Below are positions 45,850 to 55,099 of a DNA stretch of 60,149 nucleotides, piece by piece. The stretch is from Paracoccaceae bacterium (GTDB lineage Bacteria; Pseudomonadota; Alphaproteobacteria; Rhodobacterales; Rhodobacteraceae). Below the pieces are notes generated by a model. The model was not told the origin of the DNA. It ran no database searches and saw nothing but the letters and a program-made list of their open reading frames with translations. The first letter of the stretch is position 1, and every line of letters starts with the position of its first letter. The position numbers and the translations under genes were made by a program. The stretch spans positions 1 to 60,149 of the forward strand of contig JADHOV010000016.1 of the NCBI GenBank assembly GCA_016778765.1, in the 5' to 3' direction.

Positions 45850-46656
45850 TCAAAGCGGCGTTTCGATAACATCCTTGATCATAATCGGAAGGTCTTCCAT
45901 GGACAGTTTGCGGCTGGTACGCCGTGCGGCGTTCAAAATACAATTAGAGGTTTGCGGCAAAAGCTCTAACACGCAGCGCGAGAACCGGCGCCGCTGAAAA
46001 TATTCTTTACGGGCAAGAACCATAAACCCGCTGAGCAAATTTTCGCTAAAATAAACATTTCCAAAATACGTTAAACTGATAAATCGAGAGGGATGCGGAT
46101 TGATCGCAAAAAGCGCATAACCATCAGGGCATCGCATCACGACGCCTCTCGAAGAAGGGGTAGATCGACCTGAAATTTCTGCTCGATTGCGTTGCGATTT
46201 CAAAAGCTCAAGGCTTTTAAACACCCGCACACCTTCTACGGTTTTAATCGAAATTAAATTACAGCTCGCAGTTTCCAATTCGGTAAACGATCTACGCCAA
46301 AAGCAATGGATACCATCTGGAAGCTCACTTTGTGAAACAGTAAGGGCTATACCGCGTTCAAAATAATCAACGGCTTGATGTAAATAACTGGGTTGCGCTT
46401 GCAGCGCGCTTTGCGATTGGCCGCGCCTAACCCGTTCCAAATCATCAGGGGTCAAGGGCTCAAGATAGATCCGCGAATCGACCAGAAAGTAATCACATAT
46501 TTGTTGCAAAACATTTGGCTTGGGAAAGGAATGGCCGCTCATATAGCGATTAAATTGTACACGATTGATATCCAAATCGCGGCAAACCGAGGCAATTGAC
46601 GGGCGCGTTTTGCAGAGCAATCGTAAATTTTCACCAAAAACGCGCAGCACACTCAC
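45850..46656 (-). CDS. XRE-type helix-turn-helix transcriptional regulator
   Basis: This 268-residue protein has an N-terminal XRE-like DNA-binding domain: SIASVCRDLDINRVQFNRYM (about residues 20-39) followed by PKPNVLQQICDYF. A C-terminal domain of about 180 residues follows, with mixed beta structure (DGIHCFWRRSF, CPDGYALFAINPHPSRF) that I do not recognise. GTG 46656 is chosen as the start: AAGGAA lies six bases upstream and the product begins (V/M)SVLRVFGENLRLL. The frame continues to 46737 without support. It sits at the edge of the PAPS-gene island and may be a local regulator. Confidence 0.75.
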   Translation of the reverse strand: MSVLRVFGENLRLLCKTRPSIASVCRDLDINRVQFNRYMSGHSFPKPNVLQQICDYFLVDSRIYLEPLTPDDLERVRRGQSQSALQAQPSYLHQAVDYFERGIALTVSQSELPDGIHCFWRRSFTELETASCNLISIKTVEGVRVFKSLELLKSQRNRAEISGRSTPSSRGVVMRCPDGYALFAINPHPSRFISLTYFGNVYFSENLLSGFMVLARKEYFQRRRFSRCVLELLPQTSNCILNAARRTSRKLSMEDLPIMIKDVIETPL

Positions 46657-46951
46657 GAGTTCTTCCTTTGCTTCAAAAAATTTTCCCCACCTCCCAACAT
46701 CCTTGATTAGGTTGCCACTGATTACGCAGGGTTCCACGATCTAAATATTATTAGATCACACATCTTTAGGTTGATCTATATCAGATTTGTGAAGGACCTT
46801 GGAGCTCTCGTTTGCCTTAATCAGATGGTTTAAAAATCAAACAGACTTTACAAATACTTCGATCAATAGAATCATATCCTAGCCGATACTTATAGACGCG
46901 AAGACGCGAATTAAGGCCTCACCATAAACGAGATTTTCAATTTAAAGTTGT

Positions 46952-46971
46952 TGCAACTTAAGAAAGTTGCA
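46952..46971. repeat. Perfect inverted repeat (8-bp stem, 4-base loop)
   Basis: TGCAACTT pairs with AAGTTGCA around a 4-base loop. It lies about 300 bases upstream of the XRE gene start. There is no T-run after it on either strand, so an operator or structured leader is likelier than a terminator. No protein can be assigned to it. Confidence 0.5.
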
Positions 46972-47023
46972 GCGTTCAAACCAATCTTCCAAGGGGATTT
47001 GCTTTGAGTAAAGATAAAATAGC

Positions 47024-47040
47024 AAGAACAAAACGTTCTT
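47024..47040 (-). terminator. Weak hairpin after map
   Basis: Directly downstream of the map stop on the reverse strand, AAGAAC pairs with GTTCTT around a 5-base loop, with a T-rich stretch following. It could terminate map but the stem is short and AT-rich. Confidence 0.3.
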
Positions 47041-47047
47041 TTTAACC

Positions 47048-47863
47048 TCAACCCCCATAGGTCGGATGAAACCGATCCGCTGGCGACAAGGTGAAAATTT
47101 CAACGCCGTTTGCAGTTACACCTACGGAATGCTCAAATTGCGCCGAAAGCGATTTATCCCGCGTGACAGCAGTCCAATCATCCGCCAAAACTTTTGTCTC
47201 CGCCCGTCCTAAATTCACCATCGGTTCAATTGTAAAAAACATACCCTCTTCCAAAATGGATCCAGTATTTGGTCTGCCATAATGCAACACGTTAGGGGGG
47301 GCATGAAACACTTGGCCTAAGCCATGGCCGCAAAAATCTCGCACAACTGACATACGCTGCGCCTCAACATAAGATTGTATCGCATATCCTATATCGCCAA
47401 AAGTATTGCCCGGTTTTACCGCCTCAATACCCTTCATCAAAGAATCATGCGTCACTTGAATTAAACGTTCGGCTTTGCGCGATAAGTCACCCGCCACATA
47501 CATCCGCGAGGTATCGCCGTACCATCCATCAACGATCACCGTCACATCTACGTTTAGGATATCGCCCTCTTTAAGCTTTTTATCGCTGGGAATACCGTGG
47601 CAAACCACATGGTTTACGCTGATACAACTGCCATGCTTATAGCCCTTATAGCCAATTGTCGCCGAGACAGCGCCAGCGGCGCGCACTTGATTTTCGATAA
47701 AGGCATTGATGGTTGCGGTCGTTTGCCCGGGAAAAACAAGCGGTGCGATTTCGTCAAGAATGCGGGCTGCAACTGCGCCAGCCCGATGCATTCCTTCGAA
47801 GGCCGCTTGGTCAAATAGCGTAATACCCGCGCGGGTTTTACGATAATTGTCAGATTCCAACAA
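47048..47863 (-). CDS. map: Methionine aminopeptidase, type I
   Basis: This 271-residue enzyme removes N-terminal methionine from nascent proteins. The five metal ligands are in place: NVDVTVIVDGWYGDTSRMY (two Asp), CGHGLGQVFH (His), FFTIEPMV (Glu) and FEHSVGVT (Glu near residue 242). Length and motifs are normal for type I MAP. Its location in an accessory stretch between a regulator and PAPS genes suggests it may be an extra copy, but the rest of the genome is not visible. About 200 bases of AT-rich sequence separate it from cysNC. Confidence 0.9.
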   Translation of the reverse strand: MLESDNYRKTRAGITLFDQAAFEGMHRAGAVAARILDEIAPLVFPGQTTATINAFIENQVRAAGAVSATIGYKGYKHGSCISVNHVVCHGIPSDKKLKEGDILNVDVTVIVDGWYGDTSRMYVAGDLSRKAERLIQVTHDSLMKGIEAVKPGNTFGDIGYAIQSYVEAQRMSVVRDFCGHGLGQVFHAPPNVLHYGRPNTGSILEEGMFFTIEPMVNLGRAETKVLADDWTAVTRDKSLSAQFEHSVGVTANGVEIFTLSPADRFHPTYGG

Positions 47864-48063
47864 AGCTCTCTCCTTTAAAGCGCCGCGTCAATTTTTATAG
47901 CCCTAGCGATGATTATCCATATTCACCAGACCCAGCCTATAGAAGTTATACTGTTTCTTCACAATTAAAGAGCAAAAACCGAATATATTTAAAGTTACAA
48001 GAAAAAAATAACTTTTCTTGGCGCACCGCGATACCACGCGCACAATTGCGAACTTATCACGCC

Positions 48064-49965
48064 TTAAGAGACCAAGAGCTTGACGATTTCTTCGGCGGCC
48101 TGATCACTGTCCATTTTTGTTGTATCGATATGGATTTCTGGGGTTTCAGGGGCCTCGTATGGGCTGTCGATCCCTGTGAAGTTCTTGAGCTGACCAGAGC
48201 GCGCCTTGGCATAAAGGCCTTTGACGTCCCGATCTTCTGCGACAGAGAGCGGCGTGTCGATGAAGATTTCGATGAATTCGCCGGGCGCCATCATATCTCG
48301 CACCATTTGCCGCTCTGAGCGGAAGGGCGAGATGAACGCAGTGATCACAATCAGACCCGCATCTGTCATCAGTTTTGCAACCTCACCCACACGGCGGATG
48401 TTTTCAATCCGATCCGCATCGGTAAAGCCCAAATCCTTGTTCAAGCCATGGCGCACATTGTCCCCATCCAGCAGGAAGGTGTGACGATTCATGTGCGCAA
48501 GCCTCGATTCAACCGCGTTCGCAATGGTGGATTTCCCTGATCCCGACAGGCCCGTCATCCACAGGACCGCAGGTTTCTGGTTTTTTAGGTTCGCGTGGTG
48601 GTCACGCGTGATGTCCGTTGCCTGCCAATGGATGTTTTGTGCACGGCGCAGGGCAAAATTGATCAGGCCAGCACCCACAGTGGCGTTTGTCATTTTATCA
48701 ATCAGGATAAAACCACCCAGCGTGCGGTTTTCCGCATAGGGCGCAAATGGGATGTCGCGGTCTGTTGTGACATTGGCCACACCGATTGCATTCAGCTCAA
48801 GCGTTTTGGCCGCCGCATGTTCCATCGTATTGACGTTGATCTGATACTTGGGTTCCGCCACCGTTGCAGAGACAGTTTGCGCGCCGATTTTCAGGTGATA
48901 AGAGCGACCTGGCATCAGCGCCTCTTCATCCATCCAAATAAGGGTGGTTTCAAATTGATCTGCCACCTCAAGCGGGGCAGTCGAGGCTGTAATCACCTGA
49001 CCGCGGGAACAATCCACCTCATCCTTTAGCGTCAGTGTGATTGACTGACCTGCAATCGCACTGTCCAAATCTCCATCATATGTAACGATGCGATCCACAT
49101 GACTGGTTTTACCAGAGGAGAGAATGCGCACCTCATCCCCCGGTTTGATGGTGCCTGCTGCAATCTTGCCGCTAAACCCGCGGAAGTCCAAATTGGGTCG
49201 GTTCACCCACTGAACGGGCATGCGGAACCCTTGGGCCGTACCTGTGTTTTGATCCAGATCAACACCTTCTAAATGCGCCATCAGTGTTGGACCGCTGTAC
49301 CAGTGGGTGGCATCAGAATGGGCCGCGATATTATCCCCTTTGAACCCAGAGATTGGGATGGCAGTAAATTCCGTAATACCGATGCTGTTTGCAAATTCAG
49401 TATAATCCGCAACAATTGCATCAAAAATGGCCTGATCATAATCGACCAAGTCCATTTTATTGACGGCCAAAACGATGTTTTTAATGCCAAGCAGGTGACA
49501 CAAATAACTGTGGCGCCGCGTTTGCGTTAAAACACCCTTACGCGCATCAATCAGGATCACGGCCAATTCCGCCGTGGAGGCACCTGTGACCATATTGCGC
49601 GTGTATTGTTCATGCCCCGGTGTGTCCGCCACAATGAACTTACGCTTTTCGGTGGCAAAGAAACGGTAGGCCACGTCAATTGTGATGCCCTGTTCTCGCT
49701 CTGCGGCCAATCCATCGACCAGCAACGCAAAATCAATCTCTTGGCCCTGTGTGCCGACCTTTTTGCTATCTGCTTCCAGCTGGGCAAGTTGGTCTTCAAA
49801 AATCATTTTGCTGTCATAAAGCAGGCGACCAATCAGCGTTGATTTCCCATCATCCACGGATCCACAGGAGATAAAACGCAACAGCGATTTATTTTGATGG
49901 CTTTCTAGGTAGGCATCAATGTCCTGCGCAATCAGTGCGTCAGTTTTATAAACTTGATCTGTCAT
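48064..49965 (-). CDS. cysNC: Bifunctional sulfate adenylyltransferase large subunit / APS kinase (CysNC)
   Basis: This 633-residue fusion joins a GTPase sulfate-adenylyltransferase subunit (CysN) to an APS kinase (CysC). CysN has the G1 loop GSVDDGKST (residues 35-43) and [12 protein letters not shown] (about 113-124), with NKMDLVD further on. The kinase part begins near residue 455 and has the P-loop GLSGSGKST and the [16 protein letters not shown] segment. With CysD it converts sulfate to APS and then PAPS. ATG 49965 follows a G-rich ribosome-binding site; a GTG three codons upstream is less likely. It follows cysD by 12 bases in one operon. Confidence 0.95.
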   Translation of the reverse strand: MTDQVYKTDALIAQDIDAYLESHQNKSLLRFISCGSVDDGKSTLIGRLLYDSKMIFEDQLAQLEADSKKVGTQGQEIDFALLVDGLAAEREQGITIDVAYRFFATEKRKFIVADTPGHEQYTRNMVTGASTAELAVILIDARKGVLTQTRRHSYLCHLLGIKNIVLAVNKMDLVDYDQAIFDAIVADYTEFANSIGITEFTAIPISGFKGDNIAAHSDATHWYSGPTLMAHLEGVDLDQNTGTAQGFRMPVQWVNRPNLDFRGFSGKIAAGTIKPGDEVRILSSGKTSHVDRIVTYDGDLDSAIAGQSITLTLKDEVDCSRGQVITASTAPLEVADQFETTLIWMDEEALMPGRSYHLKIGAQTVSATVAEPKYQINVNTMEHAAAKTLELNAIGVANVTTDRDIPFAPYAENRTLGGFILIDKMTNATVGAGLINFALRRAQNIHWQATDITRDHHANLKNQKPAVLWMTGLSGSGKSTIANAVESRLAHMNRHTFLLDGDNVRHGLNKDLGFTDADRIENIRRVGEVAKLMTDAGLIVITAFISPFRSERQMVRDMMAPGEFIEIFIDTPLSVAEDRDVKGLYAKARSGQLKNFTGIDSPYEAPETPEIHIDTTKMDSDQAAEEIVKLLVS

Positions 49966-49977
49966 ATCCCGCACCCC

Positions 49978-50874
49978 CTAAAAATACCCTTGCTGTTTCT
50001 TGACTTCCATTGAGGCACCTTGATCCTTGTCAATCGCGCGTCCTTGTCGTTCGGATGTCGTTGTCAAAAGCATTTCTTGGATGACTTCGGTTAGGGTCGC
50101 CGCCTCAGATTGCACAGCGCCCGTAAGGGGGTAACAGCCCAGAGTCCTAAATCGGATCGAGCGCATGACAGGTTCTTCGCCAGGTTCCAATGGAAAGCGA
50201 TCATCATCCACCATCAGGATCAAACCATCCCGCTGCACAGTCGGACGGGGCGCCGCAAAATACAGCGGTACGATTTCAATGCCTTCTAGGTGAATATACT
50301 GCCAGATGTCCAATTCCGTCCAGTTTGACAATGGAAAGACGCGCATGCTTTCGCCCTTGGCTTTGCGCGCATTATAGAGCGACCAAAGCTCTGGGCGCTG
50401 CGCCTTGGGCTCCCATCTGTGTTGGGCGGTGCGGAAGGAAAACACACGTTCCTTGGCGCGCGATTTTTCTTCGTCCCGACGGGCACCCCCAAAGGCTGCA
50501 TCAAACCCGTGTTTACCAAGCGCCTGTTTCAAACCCTCGGTCTTCCACAAATCCGTATGCAATGCGCCATGTTCAAAGGGGTTTATCCCCTTTTCCTTGG
50601 CCTCGGGGTTTTGATGCACGATCAATTCCATCCCCACATCTTTTGCGGCCTTATCGCGCAATTTATACATCTCTTGGAATTTCCAAGTCGTATCCACATG
50701 CATCATTGGAAACGGAGGAGGAGAGGGATAAAACGCCTTTTTCGCCAGATGCAGCATCACCGCGCTATCCTTGCCAACCGAATACAGCATAACTGGATTC
50801 TCGGCCTCTGACACAACCTCGCGCATGATCTCAATCGCCTCGGATTCAAGGTTTGAGAGATGGGTTGACCGCAT
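49978..50874 (-). CDS. cysD: Sulfate adenylyltransferase small subunit CysD
   Basis: CysD is the ATP-pyrophosphatase subunit that forms APS from sulfate and ATP. The PP-loop [16 protein letters not shown] lies near residues 29-44. [20 protein letters not shown] (about 130-149) and the [14 protein letters not shown] segment are characteristic. The 298-residue length is standard. CysN is encoded immediately downstream as a fusion with the APS kinase. The 123-base region upstream separates it from the glycosyltransferase gene. Confidence 0.95.
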   Translation of the reverse strand: MRSTHLSNLESEAIEIMREVVSEAENPVMLYSVGKDSAVMLHLAKKAFYPSPPPFPMMHVDTTWKFQEMYKLRDKAAKDVGMELIVHQNPEAKEKGINPFEHGALHTDLWKTEGLKQALGKHGFDAAFGGARRDEEKSRAKERVFSFRTAQHRWEPKAQRPELWSLYNARKAKGESMRVFPLSNWTELDIWQYIHLEGIEIVPLYFAAPRPTVQRDGLILMVDDDRFPLEPGEEPVMRSIRFRTLGCYPLTGAVQSEAATLTEVIQEMLLTTTSERQGRAIDKDQGASMEVKKQQGYF

Positions 50875-50997
50875 ACGATATCCACTCTTTCGAAAAAGTT
50901 ATCAGGAGATGAATGACTAGCCTATCTCGTAAGAGTCGTAAATCATTTCCGATGCTGGCATCTAAGCGCGCTTGGTCAGCAAAAACGAAACAACCGG

Positions 50998-52077
50998 TCA
51001 GCTTCGGGGGCGGGTTCCATGGCGCGCAAACCGCTTTGCCAAAACCATACCCACGTTATAGGTGATAACAAATAAAAGTGCCGCCGCGATAAACCCAAGC
51101 GCCGCCATGTGATCATTGCTTTGTAGCATCACCGCCGCGGCGATCGGCACTGAGGCCAATGGCACAATAATCAATGTAGCCAATGGATTGGTCAGGCCTC
51201 TCAGCTTTCGAGATAGCAATGTTAATTCCAGCGCACGCATCACCAATTGATGAAAATGAAGCCGATCCGGTTGGTCGATTGGCTTGCCAGAGCGATAACG
51301 GCGAAAGATTGAAAATATCATATCCGCAATAGGCCAGAAGAAGATCAAAAGCATTGAGAAAGGGGCAATCTCTGGATGTCTGTTGAGCAACAGAATCGCA
51401 ACCCATGCCAAGATATGCCCCGTGCAATACGCGCCTGCATCTCCCAAAAAAAGCTTTCCAAAGGGATAGTTGAATACCAGCAAACCCAATAATGCACCAA
51501 TAATCAACAGCAATATATGCGAGATTTGGTAATCACCCACCGAAACAGCAATAGACATGAGGCCAAGTGCAATCACGATAGACACGCCGATCGCCAATCC
51601 ATTTAAACCATCGATCAGGTTTAAGGAATGGCTGATACCACCGGAAACCAAAAGCGTCAGAATAATGGCAGGGAAAGTGTAAAGCGTTAATATTTCCAGA
51701 ACCGGAACGCCCATGCGGGGTATCCACGCCCCCAAAAGAATTCCAGCCATTAAAGCAGAGACAAAGGACAAAACCAACCGCATTTTCGCGCTGACATCAA
51801 ACCCAACATCCTCGCCCAGACCACCCAAAAACACCGGCAGTGCAGATATGGCAAGAATAGACACCAAGTTGAACGTCGTTGCATCTAGCGTGAACGCCCC
51901 CAAACATCCGCCTAGTATAACCGCCAGACCACCGATTCTTGGGGTCGGCAAACGATGAGAGGATTGAACGGCAGCATTGCCATGGCCCTTGGCCGTGAAT
52001 TGAATATGGAGCGGACGGGTTAAGAAAATAACCAACGCGAGACACATCGCTGACACAAAGGAAGACAACACTATCAT
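50998..52077 (-). CDS. WecA/MraY-family sugar-1-phosphate transferase
   Basis: This polytopic membrane enzyme (about 359 residues, ten or so helices) belongs to the MraY/WecA/TagO group that transfers a sugar-1-phosphate to undecaprenyl phosphate. Hallmarks are HRLPTPRIGG (about residues 42-51), NLIDGLNGLA (about 160-169), KLFLGDAGAY, and the cytoplasmic DRLHFHQLVMR loop. It probably initiates a surface polysaccharide. ATG 52077 is used; GTG codons in frame up to 52113 are possible. Downstream cysD and cysNC on the same strand suggest that the polysaccharide is sulfated. Confidence 0.87.
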   Translation of the reverse strand: MIVLSSFVSAMCLALVIFLTRPLHIQFTAKGHGNAAVQSSHRLPTPRIGGLAVILGGCLGAFTLDATTFNLVSILAISALPVFLGGLGEDVGFDVSAKMRLVLSFVSALMAGILLGAWIPRMGVPVLEILTLYTFPAIILTLLVSGGISHSLNLIDGLNGLAIGVSIVIALGLMSIAVSVGDYQISHILLLIIGALLGLLVFNYPFGKLFLGDAGAYCTGHILAWVAILLLNRHPEIAPFSMLLIFFWPIADMIFSIFRRYRSGKPIDQPDRLHFHQLVMRALELTLLSRKLRGLTNPLATLIIVPLASVPIAAAVMLQSNDHMAALGFIAAALLFVITYNVGMVLAKRFARHGTRPRS

Positions 52078-52796
52078 TTGATTTTTTTCACGCTCACCGC
52101 TCACCCGCGCCACGTATACACAGCACCGCCGGATTAATCAAGGCTTGCCGGAAAAAATAAGTCTCCCAAAGAGACACGGAGGCGGAAATGCAGACGGATG
52201 TGTTTATTCCAGCAGAAACCTTAAATTTAACGCCTCTGCCCTTCAAGACAAATGAAACAAAAGATGAATTGCGAATTATCAAAGACCTAAACCCCATGCT
52301 TATTTGTGTCTAACCTGAAATTGAAACTTGGTTGATCACGGCTCAATTCAAATGATGAAAAACCATGGCAGTTTTCACCAAAGATAAAGAAGGGGGTACC
52401 GTAAATCAAAAAACATTTCTGATGCTTGAATAAAACAAATTTGAGTCGATTTAAGTATCCTTTCGATATAAATAAACTTATCTAAGCCAGGATAAACCGC
52501 CCTCTTTGGCAAAAGCAAAGGGTTAAATTTTTGTTGAAAACTGCGGCAATACGGCACCATTGGGCGCGCTATATCCTAGGCCTAGTGCTCTCAAACTAGG
52601 CATGAACGGCTTTGAGCATTTTGCGCGGCAACGCCCAGATGCTCCTTATCTCAAGGGGCGGTTTCATTCAAACTTTCCTCGCGGTCAAACCGCTCTTATT
52701 GATACCATTTTGAAACTTTAAAAGTTAAAGCGCGCAACGCATAGGTTGTACCTGCTCAAATACCCTAGATTGTTGTCCTGGCTTTAGTGACATCAC
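52078..52796. other. Gene-poor spacer between cysQ and the glycosyltransferase
   Basis: About 720 bases of AT-rich sequence hold no full gene. Two short forward frames stand out: 52188-52313 (reported separately) and 52602-52721 (39 residues with a coding look, no ribosome-binding site, upstream stop). A reverse frame of 61 codons at 52375-52560 shows no support. The spacer may be debris of genes lost from the polysaccharide region. Confidence 0.5.
52188..52313 (+). CDS. Possible 41-residue ORF with strong RBS
   Basis: The frame starts at ATG 52188 with GGAGG seven bases upstream (within CGGAGGCGGAA) and encodes MQTDVFIPAETLNLTPLPFK followed by a Lys/Glu-rich tail ending LICV. The ribosome-binding site is the main support; no family is recognised. 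It may be the intact 5' end of a gene whose remainder was lost. It runs against the strand of all neighbours. Confidence 0.3.
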   Translation: MQTDVFIPAETLNLTPLPFKTNETKDELRIIKDLNPMLICV

Positions 52797-53618
52797 TTAA
52801 CTTTGCATCAAATTTAACCCATTTGACGCCGCGACAAAATGCGGGTTGTCCATAACCTCTTTGCCATATTCGAGTTCCTCAAACGTATCGATCCTATACA
52901 CATTGCCGCCTGCCCCTTTAAGAACTGCATGCGCGGCGCCCGTATCCCATTCCATGGTACGACCAAGACGGGGGTACAGATCTGCTGCGCCACGCGCGAT
53001 AAGACAAAACTTCAAAGATGACCCTGCGCTTTTGGATTGAACAGGGTTATATTTTCTGAGAAAAGCCTCAGTTTCCTCATTTGAATGCGAGGCCGATTTT
53101 ACCGCGATAATCTTCTGCCCATCCACAGCGCGACAGTTGATCTGCGCAATCTGGCCACGCTTATCAATGCGGCTTGCATCGCTTTCTACATAAGACAAAC
53201 CGTCAAGATCACGATAAAATAAATCACCACTCACGGGCAAATATACCACGCCCAACGCCGCTTTACCCTGCACGATCAGCGCAATATTAACCGTAAATTC
53301 TCCGGTTTTTTTAATAAATTCTTTTGTGCCGTCCAGCGGATCTACCAAGAAGAATATCGCATCTCTGTGCCGATCAACCTCAGTATAAGTTTCCTCAGAA
53401 ACAATGGGAATATCTGGCACAAGCTCAGCGAGCGTGGTCGCGATTGCCTTATCTGCCCGCAAATCAGCCAGCGTCAAAGGGCTTTCATCGCTTTTAATCT
53501 GAACACCGAAATCGCTTTGACCGTAGATATCTAAGATTTCAAGCCCCGCCAAAACCGCGGCTTTGCGCATCGAAACTATTAAATCTGGATATTTTTCTTT
53601 TAGGCTATTCATCGACAT
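52797..53618 (-). CDS. cysQ: 3'(2'),5'-bisphosphate nucleotidase CysQ
   Basis: CysQ dephosphorylates PAP, the by-product of PAPS-dependent sulfotransfer or reduction, to AMP. This 273-residue member of the inositol-monophosphatase fold has IVSEET (metal ligand region, about residue 71), VDPLDGTKEFI (about 92-102) and WDTGAAHAVL near residue 223. An upstream Met two codons earlier is an equal start. It lies on the same strand as cysD/cysNC but is separated by the gap and the glycosyltransferase. It completes PAPS turnover in this island. Confidence 0.93.
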   Translation of the reverse strand: MSMNSLKEKYPDLIVSMRKAAVLAGLEILDIYGQSDFGVQIKSDESPLTLADLRADKAIATTLAELVPDIPIVSEETYTEVDRHRDAIFFLVDPLDGTKEFIKKTGEFTVNIALIVQGKAALGVVYLPVSGDLFYRDLDGLSYVESDASRIDKRGQIAQINCRAVDGQKIIAVKSASHSNEETEAFLRKYNPVQSKSAGSSLKFCLIARGAADLYPRLGRTMEWDTGAAHAVLKGAGGNVYRIDTFEELEYGKEVMDNPHFVAASNGLNLMQS

Positions 53619-53998
53619 CGCCGGGCTTTCTGCTTTTGCTCATCTTGACTAAGCGTTAATCTCGTTTTCTTTCAGTTTTGCAAGAGATTGTGTGTGCATT
53701 TCCAAGATCAAATCAACCCTGGCCAATAAAATCTATCGAGCAGGGAGCGCTTCATGCGCATCAAACCGACCAAATATCTTATTTTGGGGATCGTCAGCTC
53801 TGATCTGTAAAAACCCGTCACGAGCACGCCTATGATTGGGCAGATCGCAGGCTATCCAGGCCTATGCCCTGCAAAAACCGAATTTCCCAGATAGGCCAAA
53901 GCCCCAAAACCTTCGAAATCCATAAGGTAAATCGATTTTTCGTTTGCAACTATCCCCATTCTAACGCTCTTCAGGCATAGGCCGAAGTGGACCATAAA
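53619..53998. other. Intergenic region between cysQ and the Gfo/Idh/MocA gene
   Basis: About 380 bases hold no recognisable gene. A forward 18-codon frame (53754-53810, MRIKPTKYLILGIVSSDL) has GGAG six bases upstream, but is too short to call. The part near 53640 should carry the cysQ promoter. No repeat or strong terminator was seen between the two reverse-strand genes. Confidence 0.45.
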
Positions 53999-55090
53999 CT
54001 ATAATGTAACGGCTTGCCCAAGCCGCGCCGAGTCTTGCGCAGCTTGCCCCATGCGTACCGCCCAAATGCCATCGTTCAAACTTACTTCCACCGCACGTCC
54101 TTGTCGCACAACCGCTAAAAACCGCTGATGCTGATAAAAGGTCGATCCATTGTGATCTCCTGCCTCTAGCAAAGCCGGATCGACCGGAATTGCAAGCTCT
54201 TCGCGCAGGCCAGAATGGCGCGGCGAAATCACCAGCTTTGGATCTGGGGCGCGCTGCGATTGGTTCATCCAAAACCGCGTTGGTCCGGGCACGAATGCCT
54301 CGATCTTGCCGCGCGGACCCACAACGGATATTTCTTCCTGAAAATGCGCCCCTTCAGCAAACATACACAATTCTAGCATTGCCCTCGTACCATTTTCGAA
54401 ATCTACGATCACATAACCATGATCCCAAATATCAGGAACGGCGCCTGCATAAGTTTCGTCTAAATGGTTCACAGCCTGACCACCGCTGGCCATGATCCGC
54501 GATGGATTAGATCCGGTCAACAGGCGCATCAGGTCAAAAAAATGACAACATTTTTCGACAAAGGTGCCGCCACTATTGGCATTAAAGCGGTTCCAATCGC
54601 CAACTTTTTCCAAGAACGGAAACCGGTGCTCGCGGATGCTTAACATCTTCAAACCGCCTGTCACGCTTTCAAAGCGATCTTTCAAGGCTGCAATCGGCGG
54701 CATGTAGCGATATTCCATAGCCACCCAGACGGGCGCGTTATATTGGGTTTTAAAAGCCTCAACGCGGGCCAAATCCTGAGCATTGGTGAATAAGGGTTTT
54801 TCAACCAAAACGGGGCGTGCCGGATAGTGGACGATGCGCTCCAATTGCTCCAAATGAACATGATTGGGCGATACGATCACCAAACAATCAAGATCTTCAC
54901 GCGCCAGAAGCTGATCCAAACTCTCAACAAAAACTGCGTCCGGGGCGAGGCCTTGCGCAGCCTGGCGCATCTTTGCATCTGGTTCAAAAATTGCCACCAC
55001 AGCTGTTGCGGGCAAAAGAGCTATATTGCGCAGATGTTCTTGCCCCATCATACCACAGCCTATAATCCCATAGCGGGTTATTTCTTGCAT
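53999..55090 (-). CDS. Gfo/Idh/MocA oxidoreductase, candidate NAD+-dependent sulfoquinovosidase
   Basis: This 363-residue protein has the N-terminal Rossmann domain (YGIIGCGMMGQEH, residues 7-19), VSPNHVHLEQ and VLVEKPLF (about 95-102), and the C-terminal alpha/beta domain with NSGGTFVEKCCHFFDLMRLL (about 171-190). The family includes sugar dehydrogenases and also glycosidases that use NAD+ in a transient-oxidation mechanism; GH188 sulfoquinovosidases (SqgA) are of this kind and have been reported in roseobacters. Its position next to a putative sulfosugar monooxygenase operon makes that role plausible. A plain sugar or inositol dehydrogenase remains possible. It is encoded 9 bases downstream of the GntR gene on the same strand. 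Confidence 0.8.
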   Translation of the reverse strand: MQEITRYGIIGCGMMGQEHLRNIALLPATAVVAIFEPDAKMRQAAQGLAPDAVFVESLDQLLAREDLDCLVIVSPNHVHLEQLERIVHYPARPVLVEKPLFTNAQDLARVEAFKTQYNAPVWVAMEYRYMPPIAALKDRFESVTGGLKMLSIREHRFPFLEKVGDWNRFNANSGGTFVEKCCHFFDLMRLLTGSNPSRIMASGGQAVNHLDETYAGAVPDIWDHGYVIVDFENGTRAMLELCMFAEGAHFQEEISVVGPRGKIEAFVPGPTRFWMNQSQRAPDPKLVISPRHSGLREELAIPVDPALLEAGDHNGSTFYQHQRFLAVVRQGRAVEVSLNDGIWAVRMGQAAQDSARLGQAVTL

Positions 55091-55099
55091 TCTGTTACC

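Larger units (their letters stand above)
46657..47047. other. AT-rich intergenic region between the XRE gene and map
   Basis: This spacer of about 390 bases is richer in A and T than its neighbours and holds no convincing gene. It contains two small hairpins (46952-46971 and 47024-47040) and a tandem octamer near 46897-46912 (GACGCGAA twice). The XRE promoter is expected in the portion near 46700. Confidence 0.5.

Noticed and set aside
53754-53810. 18-codon ORF with GGAG upstream, possible leader peptide
   Set aside because: It is on the opposite strand to the adjacent genes and precedes no gene on its own strand for over 2 kb.
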